Under the pieces are notes generated by a model that worked only from the letters and a program-made list of their open reading frames with translations, was not told where the DNA came from and ran no database searches. Shown here in pieces: positions 17,037-25,178 of a DNA stretch of 64,000 bases; the stretch's first letter is position 1; each line of letters starts with the position of its first letter. The position numbers and the translations under genes were made by a program. The stretch comes from Actinomadura violacea (GTDB taxonomy: Bacteria > Actinomycetota > Actinomycetes > Streptosporangiales > Streptosporangiaceae), in the NCBI RefSeq assembly GCF_017573465.1, contig NZ_JAGEPF010000036.1:50732-114731 (forward strand), written 5' to 3'.

Positions 17037-19022
17037 TCAGCCGATCGTGCGGTGCACGCTCTCCCGGTCGCTCGGGCCTGGTTCGGCGGGCGCGATCCAC
17101 GGTCCGGGAATGGAGGGGTCCAATACGCCTTCCTCCACCCAGGCGAAGTCGCCGGCGAGGACGGCGCGCGCGAGTTTCACGTCCATCTCGTCGGTGTTGC
17201 GCCATAGTCCGTCGAACAGTTCGTCGACGCGGACGCGCGCCTGGCGGCAGAACGCGTCGGCCAGCAGCACGGCGGAGGCGCCCGGAACATTGGCCTCGCC
17301 AACCCCGTCCATAATGGATCCGGAAAGCGGACCAAGGCCGGCGGAATCGGCGTTGGCGCGGACGCATACGGCGCTCATCGCGAACAACTCGGCGCCGATG
17401 TCGACCATTCGGCCGAGGAAGCCCTGCTTGTACTCCAGCTTCCCCTGCCAGCGGCCCGCCGCGTAGAAGATGGAGCGGGCGAGCTTGCGGGACGCGCGCT
17501 CCACGTACCGCAGGTGCTTGGCGAGCGCACCGAACTCGGCGTAGGCGTTCGGCCGCTGCCCGGCGCCCGTCACCAGCGTCGGCAGCCAGCGCGCGTAGAA
17601 GCCGCCCGCCTTGGCCGCCGCGCGCGCCTTCGTCCCGGTGGAGGCGTCGGGGTCGATGATGTCGCCCGCGACGGACAGGTGCGCGTCCACCGCCTCGCGC
17701 GCGATCAGCAGGTGCATGATCTCGGTGGAGCCCTCGAAGATGCGGTTGATCCGCAGGTCGCGCAGCAGCTGCTCGGCGGGCACGCCCCGCTCGCCGCGGG
17801 CGGCCAGCGACTCGGCCGTCTCGAAGCCGCGGCCGCCGCGCAGCTGGACCAGCTCGTCGGCGATCCGGCAGGCCATCTCCGACGACCACAGCTTGGCGAG
17901 GGCCGCCTCGATCCGGATGTCGTTGCGCTCGTCGTCGGCGAGCTGCCCGGACAGGTCGAGGACCGCCTCCAGCGCGTACGCGGTGGCGGCGATGAACGCG
18001 ACCTTGCGGGCCACGGCCTCGTGCTCGCCGACCGGCCGGCCCCACTGCACCCGCTCCTTCGACCACTCGCGGGCGATCTTGGCGGCCCACTTGCCGCTCG
18101 CCGCGCAGATCGCGGGGAGCGACAGCCGCCCGGTGTTCAGCGTGGTGAGCGCGATCTTCAGGCCGGCGCCCTCCTTGCCGATCAGGTTGGCCTTGGGGAC
18201 GCGCACGTCGTGGAAGCGCGTCACGCCGTTCTCGATGCCGCGCAGCCCCATGAACGCGTTGCGGTTCTCCACCGTGATGCCGGGCGCGGACATGTCCACG
18301 ATGAACGCCGAGATGCCACCGTGATGGCCGTCCGACTTCGGCACGCGCGCCATGACGACGACGAGGTCGGCGACGACGCCGTTGGTCGTCCACAGCTTGA
18401 CGCCGTTGAGGACGTAGCCGTCGCCGTCCGGGACCGCCGTGGAACGCAGCCGCGCCGGGTCGGAGCCGACGTCGGGCTCGGTGAGCAGGAACGCGCTGAT
18501 CTGCCTGGCGCACCGCGGCAGCCACTCGTCCTTCTGCTCCTCGGTGCCGAACATCTTGACCGGCTGCGGGACGCCGATGGACTGATGCGCCGACAGCAGC
18601 GCCCCGAGTGCCGGGCTGACCGACCCCACGACCATCAGCGCCCGGCCGTAGTAGAGCTGGCTGAGCCCGAGCCCGCCGTACCGCTCGGGGATCTTCATGC
18701 CGAGCGCGCCCATCTCCCGCAGGCCGGCGACCACGTCGTCGGGGATGCGGGACTCGCGCTCGATCAGCGCGGGGTCGATCCGGGTGGCGCAGAACTCGGT
18801 GAGCCGCGCGAGGAACGCCTCGCCGCGGCGCCGCGACTCCTCGTCCGGGCGCGGATGCGGGTGGACGAGGTCGAGCCGGAAGTCGCCGAGGAAGAGCTGC
18901 TTGCCAAAGCTCGGCAGCCGCCACTCGGACTCGCGGGCCTCCTCGGCGACCCTGCGGGCGGTCCGCTCGTCGACGTGGCCCTCGGTGCGACTCGGCTGGC
19001 TGGTGCGACTCGGCTGGCTCAT
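17037..19022 (-). CDS. Acyl-CoA dehydrogenase (VLCAD/ACAD9-like, long form)
   Basis: The 661-residue flavoprotein dehydrogenates an acyl-CoA at the alpha-beta bond. The core carries FLLTEPDVGSDPA, YVLNGVKLWTTNG, and the C-terminal LRDLRINRIFEGSTEIMHLL, whose IFEG glutamate aligns with the catalytic base of very-long-chain enzymes. About 200 extra residues after the core match the long VLCAD/ACAD9 type, which can bind membranes. ATG 19022 has GAGGAG 7 nt upstream. The N-terminus contains a direct repeat (SQPSRT twice). It is divergent from an IclR gene, which may control it, and the leader between them holds two GC hairpins. Confidence 0.92.
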   Translation of the reverse strand: MSQPSRTSQPSRTEGHVDERTARRVAEEARESEWRLPSFGKQLFLGDFRLDLVHPHPRPDEESRRRGEAFLARLTEFCATRIDPALIERESRIPDDVVAGLREMGALGMKIPERYGGLGLSQLYYGRALMVVGSVSPALGALLSAHQSIGVPQPVKMFGTEEQKDEWLPRCARQISAFLLTEPDVGSDPARLRSTAVPDGDGYVLNGVKLWTTNGVVADLVVVMARVPKSDGHHGGISAFIVDMSAPGITVENRNAFMGLRGIENGVTRFHDVRVPKANLIGKEGAGLKIALTTLNTGRLSLPAICAASGKWAAKIAREWSKERVQWGRPVGEHEAVARKVAFIAATAYALEAVLDLSGQLADDERNDIRIEAALAKLWSSEMACRIADELVQLRGGRGFETAESLAARGERGVPAEQLLRDLRINRIFEGSTEIMHLLIAREAVDAHLSVAGDIIDPDASTGTKARAAAKAGGFYARWLPTLVTGAGQRPNAYAEFGALAKHLRYVERASRKLARSIFYAAGRWQGKLEYKQGFLGRMVDIGAELFAMSAVCVRANADSAGLGPLSGSIMDGVGEANVPGASAVLLADAFCRQARVRVDELFDGLWRNTDEMDVKLARAVLAGDFAWVEEGVLDPSIPGPWIAPAEPGPSDRESVHRTIG

Positions 19023-19053
19023 GCCGGCTCCTCGGAAGCGATGCCCTCCGCTC

Positions 19054-19100
19054 CCGCCCTTCGGGCGGCAGCCCTGGGGGTCTGGGGGATCGGCCCCCAG
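19054..19100 (-). promoter_or_regulatory. Two GC hairpins in the acyl-CoA dehydrogenase leader
   Basis: Positions 19054-19068 form CCGCCC-TTC-GGGCGG. Next to it, two tandem CTGGGGG copies (19074-19080, 19082-19088) compete for one CCCCCAG (19094-19100). Both hairpins lie between the probable promoter and the start on the minus strand, so they could act as an attenuator, or they may be one of the common G-rich actinomycete repeats. Confidence 0.4.
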
Positions 19101-19234
19101 AGGTTGCACTGTCCCGAAGTTACTCCCCGGTCGGCGGGCCGGGTACTCCCCCGCCGTCCAGGCGTGTCGCGGGCGATGGCGCCCGAGTAGGGGCAAAGGC
19201 CTTGACCTCGCCGGGCCGGAGGGGTTCGCTGTGC

Positions 19235-20002
19235 GTGATGGATGAGACACGCAAGCCCACTCTCATCGCCTCGGTGCAGCGCGCCCTGCACCTCATGGAG
19301 GTGGTGGCGTCGCATCCCAGCGGCGCGCCCGCCAAGCAGCTGGCCCGCGAGGCCGGGCTGCCCCTCGCGACCGCCTACCACCTGCTGCGCACCCTCGCGC
19401 ACGAGGGCTACGCCATGCGGCTGCCCGACGGCGTCTGGGTGCTCGGCGACCGCGTCCAGTCACTGCACGGCCGGAGCCGGACGCAGCAGCTGCTCGCGCG
19501 CGTCCGCCCGACGCTCGTCGCGCTGCGCGACGAGCTGGGCGCCGCCTGCTACTTCGGCATGCACGTCGACGACGAGATCCGGCTCATCGACGTCGCCGAC
19601 GGCCCGCGCGCGCCCCGCGTCGACGTCTGGGTCGGGTTCGACGAGTCCGCGCACGCGACCGCGCTCGGCAAGTGCATGCTCGGCCAGCTCGACGAGGACC
19701 GGCGCCGCGACTACCTCGCCCGGCACCCGCTCGTCGACCTGACCCCGCACACCATCACCGAGCCCGCGCGGCTGCTGAGCACGCTCAGCTCGCCCGCCGG
19801 GCTCTCCCTCGACCGCGAGGAGTACGCGCTCGGCACCGGCTGCGCCGCCGTCCCCGTCACCGACGCCGCCGGCGCCGCCGTCGGCGCGCTCGCCGTCTCC
19901 TGCCGCACCGGCAAGCTCACCAGGATCGAGAGGTCGGTGGACCGGATGCACGCGCGCGCCGCCGAACTGCAGCGGACGCTCACCTTCACCACCACCGGCT
20001 GA
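19235..20002 (+). CDS. IclR-family transcriptional regulator
   Basis: The 255-residue regulator has an N-terminal winged helix (about 8-70: LIASVQRALHLMEVVASHPS, AKQLAREAGLPLATAYHLLR) and a C-terminal IclR effector domain (about 80-250) with the hallmark segments SAHATALGKCML and EYALGTGCAAVPV. IclR proteins are usually repressors or activators that sense small catabolites. The start is GTG 19235 or the adjacent ATG 19238; the GGAGG at 19218-19222 is somewhat far from both. It is divergent from the long acyl-CoA dehydrogenase and convergent with an enoyl-CoA hydratase-like gene, so acyl-CoA catabolism is the probable regulon. Confidence 0.9.
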   Translation: MMDETRKPTLIASVQRALHLMEVVASHPSGAPAKQLAREAGLPLATAYHLLRTLAHEGYAMRLPDGVWVLGDRVQSLHGRSRTQQLLARVRPTLVALRDELGAACYFGMHVDDEIRLIDVADGPRAPRVDVWVGFDESAHATALGKCMLGQLDEDRRRDYLARHPLVDLTPHTITEPARLLSTLSSPAGLSLDREEYALGTGCAAVPVTDAAGAAVGALAVSCRTGKLTRIERSVDRMHARAAELQRTLTFTTTG

Positions 20003-20014
20003 CCGCCGGTCAGC
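19998..20014. terminator. Palindrome spanning two convergent stop codons
   Basis: GCTGACC-GCC-GGTCAGC places the IclR stop (20000-20002) and the stop of the convergent hydratase gene (20010-20012) in its two arms. It is a compact possible bidirectional terminator; the 3-nt loop and 7-bp stem make it modest. Confidence 0.4.
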
Positions 20015-20804
20015 GGCCCTGGAAGTCGGGGGCGCGGTTCTCCAGGAAGGCGGTGATGCCCTCCTTGGCGTCCTCGGTCGCGGCCAGGCCGACGAGCTCG
20101 GACAGCAGGTGCTCCACCTGGTCCTCCAGCGGACGGCCCTCGATCGCGAAGAACGCGTCGCGGCCCCGGCGCAGGCCGAGCGGGCTCTTGGCCGCGATGG
20201 TGCGGGCCAGCTCGTCCACCCGCGCGTCCAGGCCGGCGCGCGGCACGACCTCGGTGACCAGGCCGATCTCGCGGCCCTCAGCGGCGGTGACGCGCTGCCC
20301 GGTGTAGTAGAGCCTGAACGCGTGCTTCGGCGCGACGTTCCGGTTGATGATCGCCATGATCATCATGGGCCAGAGGCCCACGTTGACCTCGGGCGTGCCG
20401 AGCTTGACGTCGTCGGCCGCGACCACCAGGTCGCAGGCGGCGGCGAGGCCGAGCCCGCCGGCGACCGCGTGCCCGGCGAGCCGCGCGATGATCGGCTTGC
20501 CGAGCTTCGGGAACGCGGTGAACAGCCGGAACGGGGCGCTCTCGCGGATCGCGGCGGGATCCGCGACGGACCGCCCGTCCGCCTGGGCCGCGCCGAGCCC
20601 GCCGAGGTCGGCGCCCGCGCAGAACGCCCGGTCGCCCGCGCCGGTCAGCACGATGACCCGCACGCCGCCGTCGGCCTTCGCCCGGTCGAACGCGTCGAGC
20701 AGCTCGCCGATCATGGTGTCGCTGAGCGCGTTGCGGGCGTCGGGCCGGTTCAGCGTGATCCGCGCGACCCGCTCCGCGACCTCGTACACGATCGTCTCGT
20801 ACAT
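20010..20804 (-). CDS. Enoyl-CoA hydratase/isomerase-family (crotonase) protein
   Basis: A 264-residue crotonase-fold protein acting on acyl-CoA thioesters. Both oxyanion-hole segments are visible: AFCAGADLGG and HAVAGGLGLAAACDL. Of the two catalytic glutamates of true hydratases, the second is present in LGTPEVNVGLWP. The first, expected in the GGGxEL-type motif, is replaced (GGLGLA). It may therefore be an isomerase, a thioesterase-like member or a hydratase with altered chemistry. ATG 20804 has AGGGAG 6 nt upstream. A strong hairpin separates it from the thiolase gene upstream, so the two are probably separate transcripts. Confidence 0.88.
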   Translation of the reverse strand: MYETIVYEVAERVARITLNRPDARNALSDTMIGELLDAFDRAKADGGVRVIVLTGAGDRAFCAGADLGGLGAAQADGRSVADPAAIRESAPFRLFTAFPKLGKPIIARLAGHAVAGGLGLAAACDLVVAADDVKLGTPEVNVGLWPMMIMAIINRNVAPKHAFRLYYTGQRVTAAEGREIGLVTEVVPRAGLDARVDELARTIAAKSPLGLRRGRDAFFAIEGRPLEDQVEHLLSELVGLAATEDAKEGITAFLENRAPDFQGR

Positions 20805-20863
20805 GCTCTGCTCCCTGGCGGTCCACCGGCACGACCCGGCCATCATCCCGTCCGGCGCGAACG

Positions 20864-20900
20864 CCCGTGGCCCACCCCCGGACCGGGGATGGGCCACGGG
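20864..20900 (-). terminator. Hairpin between thiolase and hydratase genes
   Basis: An 11-bp perfect outer stem (CCCGTGGCCCA at 20864-20874 with 20890-20900) continues after one mismatch into a 5-bp GC inner stem. It lies 17 nt past the thiolase stop and probably ends that transcript. Confidence 0.7.
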
Positions 20901-20916
20901 GACCGCCGTGCGGGGA

Positions 20917-22050
20917 CTAAAGACGCTCGATGATGGTGGCGTTGGCCTGGCCGCCGCCCTCGCACATCGTCTGCAGGCCGTAGCGGCCGCCGGTGCGCTC
21001 CAGCTCGTGCAGCAGCTTGGTCATCAGGATGCCGCCGGTCGCGCCCAGGGGGTGGCCGGTGGCGATCGCGCCGCCGTTGGGGTTGGTCTTGTCCAGCGAG
21101 GCGCCGGTGTCGTGCGCCCACGCCATCGGGACCGGGGCGAACGCCTCGTTGACCTCGAAGACGTCGATGTCGTCGATCTTCAGGCCGGCCTTGGAGAGGG
21201 CCTTCTCCGTCGCCGGGATCGGGCCGGTCAGCATGTAGACCGGGTCCGAGCCGGTGATGGCGAGGGTGTGGATGCGGGCGCGCGGCGTCAGGTTGTGCTG
21301 CTTGACGGCCTCCTCGGAGGCGATCAGCACGGCGGACGCGCCGATGGAGATCTGCGAGGACACCGCGGCGGTGATGACGCCGCCCTCGCGCAGGGTCTTC
21401 AGCCCCGCCATCTTCTCCAGGGTGGTGTCGGGGCGGGCGCCCTCGTCCTTGGACAGCCCGGCGAGCGGGGCGATCTCGCGGTCGAAGTAGCCGGCCTCGA
21501 TGGCCTTGGCGGCGCGCTTGTGGCTCTCCAGCGCGAACTTCTCCAGGTCCTCGCGGGTGAAGCCCCACTTCTCGGCCATCAGCTCGGCGCCGCGGAACTG
21601 GGAGATCTCCTGCCGGCCGTAGCGCTCGCCCCAGCCCTCGCCGTACGGGAAGTCCAGGCCGGCGACGATGCTCGAGCCCATCGGCACCTTGGCCATGTGC
21701 TCGACGCCGGAGGCGACGACGACGTCCTGGGTGCCGGACAGGACGCCCTGCGCGGCGAAGTGGATCGCCTGCTGCGACGACCCGCACTGCCGGTCGATGG
21801 TGACGCCGGGGACGCTCTCGGGCAGGCCGGCCGACAGCCAGGCGGTGCGCGCGATGTCCAGCGCCTGCGGGCCGGCCTGCATGACGCAGCCCATGATCAC
21901 GTCTTCGACCGCGGACGGGTCGACGCCGGTACGGTTCACGACCTCCTTGAGCACGTGCGCCCCGAGGTCGGCGGGGTGCACGTCCTTAAGGGCGCCCTTC
22001 TTGGTACCGACGGGGGTACGGACCGCGCCGACGATGTACGCCTCGGCCAC
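20917..22050 (-). CDS. Acetyl-CoA C-acetyltransferase (thiolase)
   Basis: The 377-residue thiolase makes or cleaves beta-ketoacyl-CoA with CoA. The acyl-accepting cysteine is in IDRQCGSSQQAIHFA. The NEAF loop (VFEVNEAFAPVPMAWA), the histidine motif GGAIATGHPLGATGG and the second cysteine CEGGGQANA are all present, so it should be active. The GTG start has a GGAGG 4-8 nt upstream. A promoter-like sequence lies about 55-83 nt upstream with a short palindrome at the expected transcription start. It joins the nearby acyl-CoA dehydrogenase and hydratase-like genes in a beta-oxidation-type neighbourhood, though each seems to have its own transcript. Confidence 0.94.
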   Translation of the reverse strand: MAEAYIVGAVRTPVGTKKGALKDVHPADLGAHVLKEVVNRTGVDPSAVEDVIMGCVMQAGPQALDIARTAWLSAGLPESVPGVTIDRQCGSSQQAIHFAAQGVLSGTQDVVVASGVEHMAKVPMGSSIVAGLDFPYGEGWGERYGRQEISQFRGAELMAEKWGFTREDLEKFALESHKRAAKAIEAGYFDREIAPLAGLSKDEGARPDTTLEKMAGLKTLREGGVITAAVSSQISIGASAVLIASEEAVKQHNLTPRARIHTLAITGSDPVYMLTGPIPATEKALSKAGLKIDDIDVFEVNEAFAPVPMAWAHDTGASLDKTNPNGGAIATGHPLGATGGILMTKLLHELERTGGRYGLQTMCEGGGQANATIIERL

Positions 22051-22083
22051 TACGCCTCCAAAATTCTGGGGTTCCGTCCCGAA

Positions 22084-22133
22084 ACCGAGTGAGATTCGGT
22101 CGTCAGTATGAGATTACATCCCTCCTAGCGCAA
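22084..22133 (-). promoter_or_regulatory. Putative thiolase promoter with operator-like palindrome
   Basis: On the minus strand a TTGCGC -35 (22128-22133) and CATACT -10 (22105-22110) are 17 nt apart. The inverted repeat ACCGA-N7-TCGGT (22084-22100) covers the expected start point. This would suit a TetR-type repressor of fatty-acid genes. Confidence 0.4.
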
Positions 22134-22200
22134 CGCCATGTGAGCTGAGTCTCGGCGCGGCACCCCTCACCGTGCGACGGAACCCGCCGCGCGACGCACG

Positions 22201-24240
22201 TCAGGAGGGCGTCTCGGCGGCCGTGCCGGACTTGAGGACCTTGCCGTCGGCGTCGTCGCCGAGCGACACCCGCGCCAGGCGGGTCAGCACGTCCGACAGC
22301 TCGGCGTGCTCCTCGGGCGACCAGCCCTCGACGTGCTTCGACAGGCCCTCGCGCCGGGCGGAGAACAGGCGTTCCGCGGTCGCCTCCCCGGACGGGGTGA
22401 TGGCGAGGACGCCGTCGGTGCGGCGGACGTACCCGGCGTCCACGAGCCGGTCGACGTAGGGGCGGCCCTCCTCCAGGGGGACGCCGGCGCGGTCGGCGAG
22501 GTCCATGCCGGCGACGGTCCGGTCCTTGGCGATGCGGCACAGCGCCCAGATGCTGCCGGCGGGCATGTCGACGCCGCAGAGGCGCGCAAGCCGGTTGTAG
22601 ACCTCCGCGGCCTTCGCGTCCCGCCGCATCAGCTCGCTGAGCGACCGCTCGATCTCGTGCCGGGACGAGCGGACGGTCGGCGCCGCGCCGAACCCCTCGC
22701 CGTAGTCGGGGGTCTGGGACGTGGCGCGCAGCGGCACCTCCCGCAGGAACCAGGTCAGCACGAACGCGACCGCCGCGACGGGCACCGCCCACAGGAACAC
22801 GGTGTCGATGGACTGCGCGTACGCGTGCAGCACGCCCTGCTTCACCGAGGCGGGGTACTTGTCGAGCAGCTTCGGGTTGCCCTGCACCGCGGACGGGTTG
22901 AAACCGGGCGGCAGCAGCCGGCTCTTGGCGAGGTCCCCGACGTGCTTGGCGAGCTCGTTGCTGAAGACCGACCCGAACACCGCGACGCCGAACGACCCGC
23001 CGATCTGCCGGAAGAACGTGACGCCGGACGTCGCCGACCCCAGGTCCTGGTAGGAGACGGCGTTCTGTACGGCGATGACGAGGACCTGCATCACCAGCCC
23101 GAGGCCGAACCCGAGCAGCGCGAACCGCAGGCTCATCGACAGCGTCGAGGAGTTCTCGTCCAGCCGCGACAGCAGGTACAGGGCGATCGCGATGAGCGGG
23201 GTGCCGACCACCGGGAAGACCTTGTACCGGCCGGTCCGGCTGATCAGCTGCCCGGACCCGATCGAGGCGACCAGCATGCCGATCATCATCGGCAGCAGGT
23301 GCACGCCGGACAGCGTCGGCGAGACGCCGTGCACCACCTGCAGGAAGATCGGCAGGAAGGTGAGCGCGCCGAACATCGCGAAGCCGACCACGAAGCTGAT
23401 CGCCGAGGACAGCGCGAACACCGCGTGCCGCAGCAGGTGCGGGGGCATGATCGGCTCGGCGGCGCGCCGCTCCACCAGCAGCCAGACGACGATCAGCACC
23501 ACCGACACGACCGCCAGCACGATGATCGGCGCGGACAGCCAGTCGTAGCGGGTGCCGCCCCAGGTCGTCATCAGCACCAGGCCGACGGACCAGCCGACGA
23601 TCAGCAGCGTGCCGAGGTAGTCGATGCGGTGCCGCTCGCGCTCCCCGGAGGCGTGCAGGACGGCGGCGATGACCAGCAGCGCGACGATGCCGATCGGGAT
23701 GTTGATGTAGAACACCCAGCGCCACGACAGGTTGTCGACGAACCAGCCGCCGAGCAGCGGCCCGCACACGCTGGAGACGCCGAAGACGGCGCCGAACAGG
23801 CCCTGGAACCGGCCGCGGTCGCGGGGCGGGACGACGTCCCCGACGATCGCGACGACCAGCACCATCAGCCCGCCGCCGCCGAGCCCCTGCAGCGCCCGGA
23901 AGAAGATCAGCTCGTTCATGTCCTGCGCGATGCCGCACAGCGCGGACCCCACGAGGAAGATGACGATCGAGCCCTGGAACAGCCGCTTGCGGCCGTACTG
24001 GTCGCCGAGCTTGCCCCACAGCGGCGTCGAGGCGGTGGACGCGAGCAGGTACGCGGTGACGACCCAGGACAGGTGGTTGAGGCCGCCGAGGTCGCTGACG
24101 ATGGTGGGCAGCGCCGTGGAGACGATCGTCTGGTCCAGCGCGGCGAGCAGCATGGCCAGCATCAGCGCGCCGAGGATGACGTACAGGTCCCTGCCCTTGG
24201 GCATGGCCTTCTCGCCGCGCGCCACCGTGTCAGCGGTCAT
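22201..24240 (-). CDS. DHA2-family MFS drug exporter fused to MarR-like domain
   Basis: The 679-residue protein begins with about 14 transmembrane helices of the EmrB/QacA (DHA2) family. Signatures are the TMS1 motif LDQTIVSTALPTIVSDL, GKLGDQYGRKR after TMS2, and the antiporter-like motif C region GPLLGGWFVDNLSWRWVF. From about residue 510 a soluble C-terminal domain of some 170 residues follows. Its helices (EIERSLSELMRRDAKAAEVY, DLADRAGVPLEEGRPYVDRL, DAGYVRRTDGVLAITPSGEA) read as a MarR-like winged helix including the wing. It is not a separate gene: the frame is continuous. The domain may sense the exported drug or regulate transport. The start ATG 24240 follows a G-rich ribosome site. Confidence 0.9.
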   Translation of the reverse strand: MTADTVARGEKAMPKGRDLYVILGALMLAMLLAALDQTIVSTALPTIVSDLGGLNHLSWVVTAYLLASTASTPLWGKLGDQYGRKRLFQGSIVIFLVGSALCGIAQDMNELIFFRALQGLGGGGLMVLVVAIVGDVVPPRDRGRFQGLFGAVFGVSSVCGPLLGGWFVDNLSWRWVFYINIPIGIVALLVIAAVLHASGERERHRIDYLGTLLIVGWSVGLVLMTTWGGTRYDWLSAPIIVLAVVSVVLIVVWLLVERRAAEPIMPPHLLRHAVFALSSAISFVVGFAMFGALTFLPIFLQVVHGVSPTLSGVHLLPMMIGMLVASIGSGQLISRTGRYKVFPVVGTPLIAIALYLLSRLDENSSTLSMSLRFALLGFGLGLVMQVLVIAVQNAVSYQDLGSATSGVTFFRQIGGSFGVAVFGSVFSNELAKHVGDLAKSRLLPPGFNPSAVQGNPKLLDKYPASVKQGVLHAYAQSIDTVFLWAVPVAAVAFVLTWFLREVPLRATSQTPDYGEGFGAAPTVRSSRHEIERSLSELMRRDAKAAEVYNRLARLCGVDMPAGSIWALCRIAKDRTVAGMDLADRAGVPLEEGRPYVDRLVDAGYVRRTDGVLAITPSGEATAERLFSARREGLSKHVEGWSPEEHAELSDVLTRLARVSLGDDADGKVLKSGTAAETPS

Positions 24241-24378
24241 GCCGCCGTCCCCCCTCGCCAATTGGACGAGGGAGGTGTACCCACGGAGATCACCCCAAAT
24301 CGGCGCCGGCGGCGCCGGATCCGCGCCCCGGCGCGGGAGCCGGGACGCGGATCGGAGGCGGTGGATCGGGGCGGGAGG

Positions 24379-24777
24379 TCAGCGCATGATGTCGCGGGCG
24401 ACCTTGGCGGCGCCGAGCGCGGCGGAGCCGCCCGCGATGGCGGTGGCGCCGGCGGTCACCCACAGCGGGAGGCCGCGGCGGGTGCGCAGCCCGCTGACGG
24501 TGTCGAGCGCGTCGACGAGCAGCCCCGCGCGGGCCCACAGCTTGCGGCCGGGCCCGTCGCTGAGCAGGTAGCCGGCGCCGAGGGCGATCTCGCGGGCGGC
24601 GAACATCCGGGCGACGTAGTCGCGGCCGGGGTCGGTGCCGCCGGCCGACGTCATCGCCTTCACGGTCAGCTTCGGCGCGGCGAACGCCGCGAGGCCGAGG
24701 GCGACACGCGCCCGGGCCACGTTGGTCATCAGGTCGTCCAGCCGGTCCCGGCCGTCTACTTCCTTCGCATCTGCCAC
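24379..24777 (-). CDS. Small membrane protein of unknown function
   Basis: A 132-residue protein with two or three weakly hydrophobic helices (VARARVALGLAAFAAPKL, FAAREIALGAGYLL, LPLWVTAGATAIAGGSAALG) and short charged ends. Small proteins of this kind with a central MFAAREIALG-like segment are common in actinomycetes and have no assigned function. It is divergent from an even smaller membrane-protein gene, with a possible iron-box sequence in the 107-bp space between them. Confidence 0.65.
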   Translation of the reverse strand: MADAKEVDGRDRLDDLMTNVARARVALGLAAFAAPKLTVKAMTSAGGTDPGRDYVARMFAAREIALGAGYLLSDGPGRKLWARAGLLVDALDTVSGLRTRRGLPLWVTAGATAIAGGSAALGAAKVARDIMR

Positions 24778-24816
24778 ATGCGCGAGGTTATCGGGCGGCC
24801 CGGGCGGCCCCTACTC

Positions 24817-24835
24817 CGAGGTAACCCTTGCCTTA
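24817..24835. promoter_or_regulatory. Possible iron-box (DtxR/IdeR-type) operator
   Basis: The 19-nt sequence CGAGGTAACCCTTGCCTTA matches the reverse complement of the DtxR/IdeR consensus (TTAGGTTAGGCTAACCTAA) at 12 of 19 positions, counting by eye. It sits between two divergent membrane-protein genes. A DtxR-type regulator is encoded at 29.7-30.4 kb. The match is modest and may be chance. Confidence 0.3.
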
Positions 24836-24884
24836 CGCGTCTATCGTTCTCAGTGGCGGCACTCCCCCCGGATTGAAGGTGACC

Positions 24885-25049
24885 ATGGACGAGGGCCTTC
24901 TCAGCCTCGCGGTCGTCGCGCTCCTCGCCGCGTTCTGCGTGCGCTGGGTCGCGGTGAAGCTGCGCATGCCGATGCCCACCCGCGCCGCGGTGATCATCGT
25001 GTTCGTGCTGGTCGTGGGGGCGCTGTACGGCGAGCACCTGCGCGGCTGA
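24885..25049 (+). CDS. 54-residue membrane protein
   Basis: A small hydrophobic protein with two transmembrane helices (LLSLAVVALLAAFCVRWVAV and RAAVIIVFVLVVGALYG) joined by a basic loop (KLRMPMPTR). ATG 24885 has a GAAGG ribosome site 6 nt upstream, and third codon positions are nearly all G or C, supporting a real gene. Function unknown. It lies downstream of the possible iron box and ends before a 7-bp hairpin. Confidence 0.65.
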   Translation: MDEGLLSLAVVALLAAFCVRWVAVKLRMPMPTRAAVIIVFVLVVGALYGEHLRG

Positions 25050-25056
25050 CGGGCCG

Positions 25057-25078
25057 GGCGGCGAATTTCCCCGCCGCC
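25057..25078 (+). terminator. Short hairpin after the small membrane protein
   Basis: GGCGGCG (25057-25063) pairs with CGCCGCC (25072-25078) around an AATTTCCC-type loop. The loop region CGAATTTCCCCGCCG is repeated, with one change, 22 nt further on (25084-25098). Confidence 0.4.
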
Positions 25079-25178
25079 GGATCCGAACTTCCCCGCCGGA
25101 CCGGGAGTCATAAGTGGCGAAACCGGCTTCGCGCCTGTTCCCGTTCGCGGCGCCGGTCCGAGCCGAGGGAGACCACCC

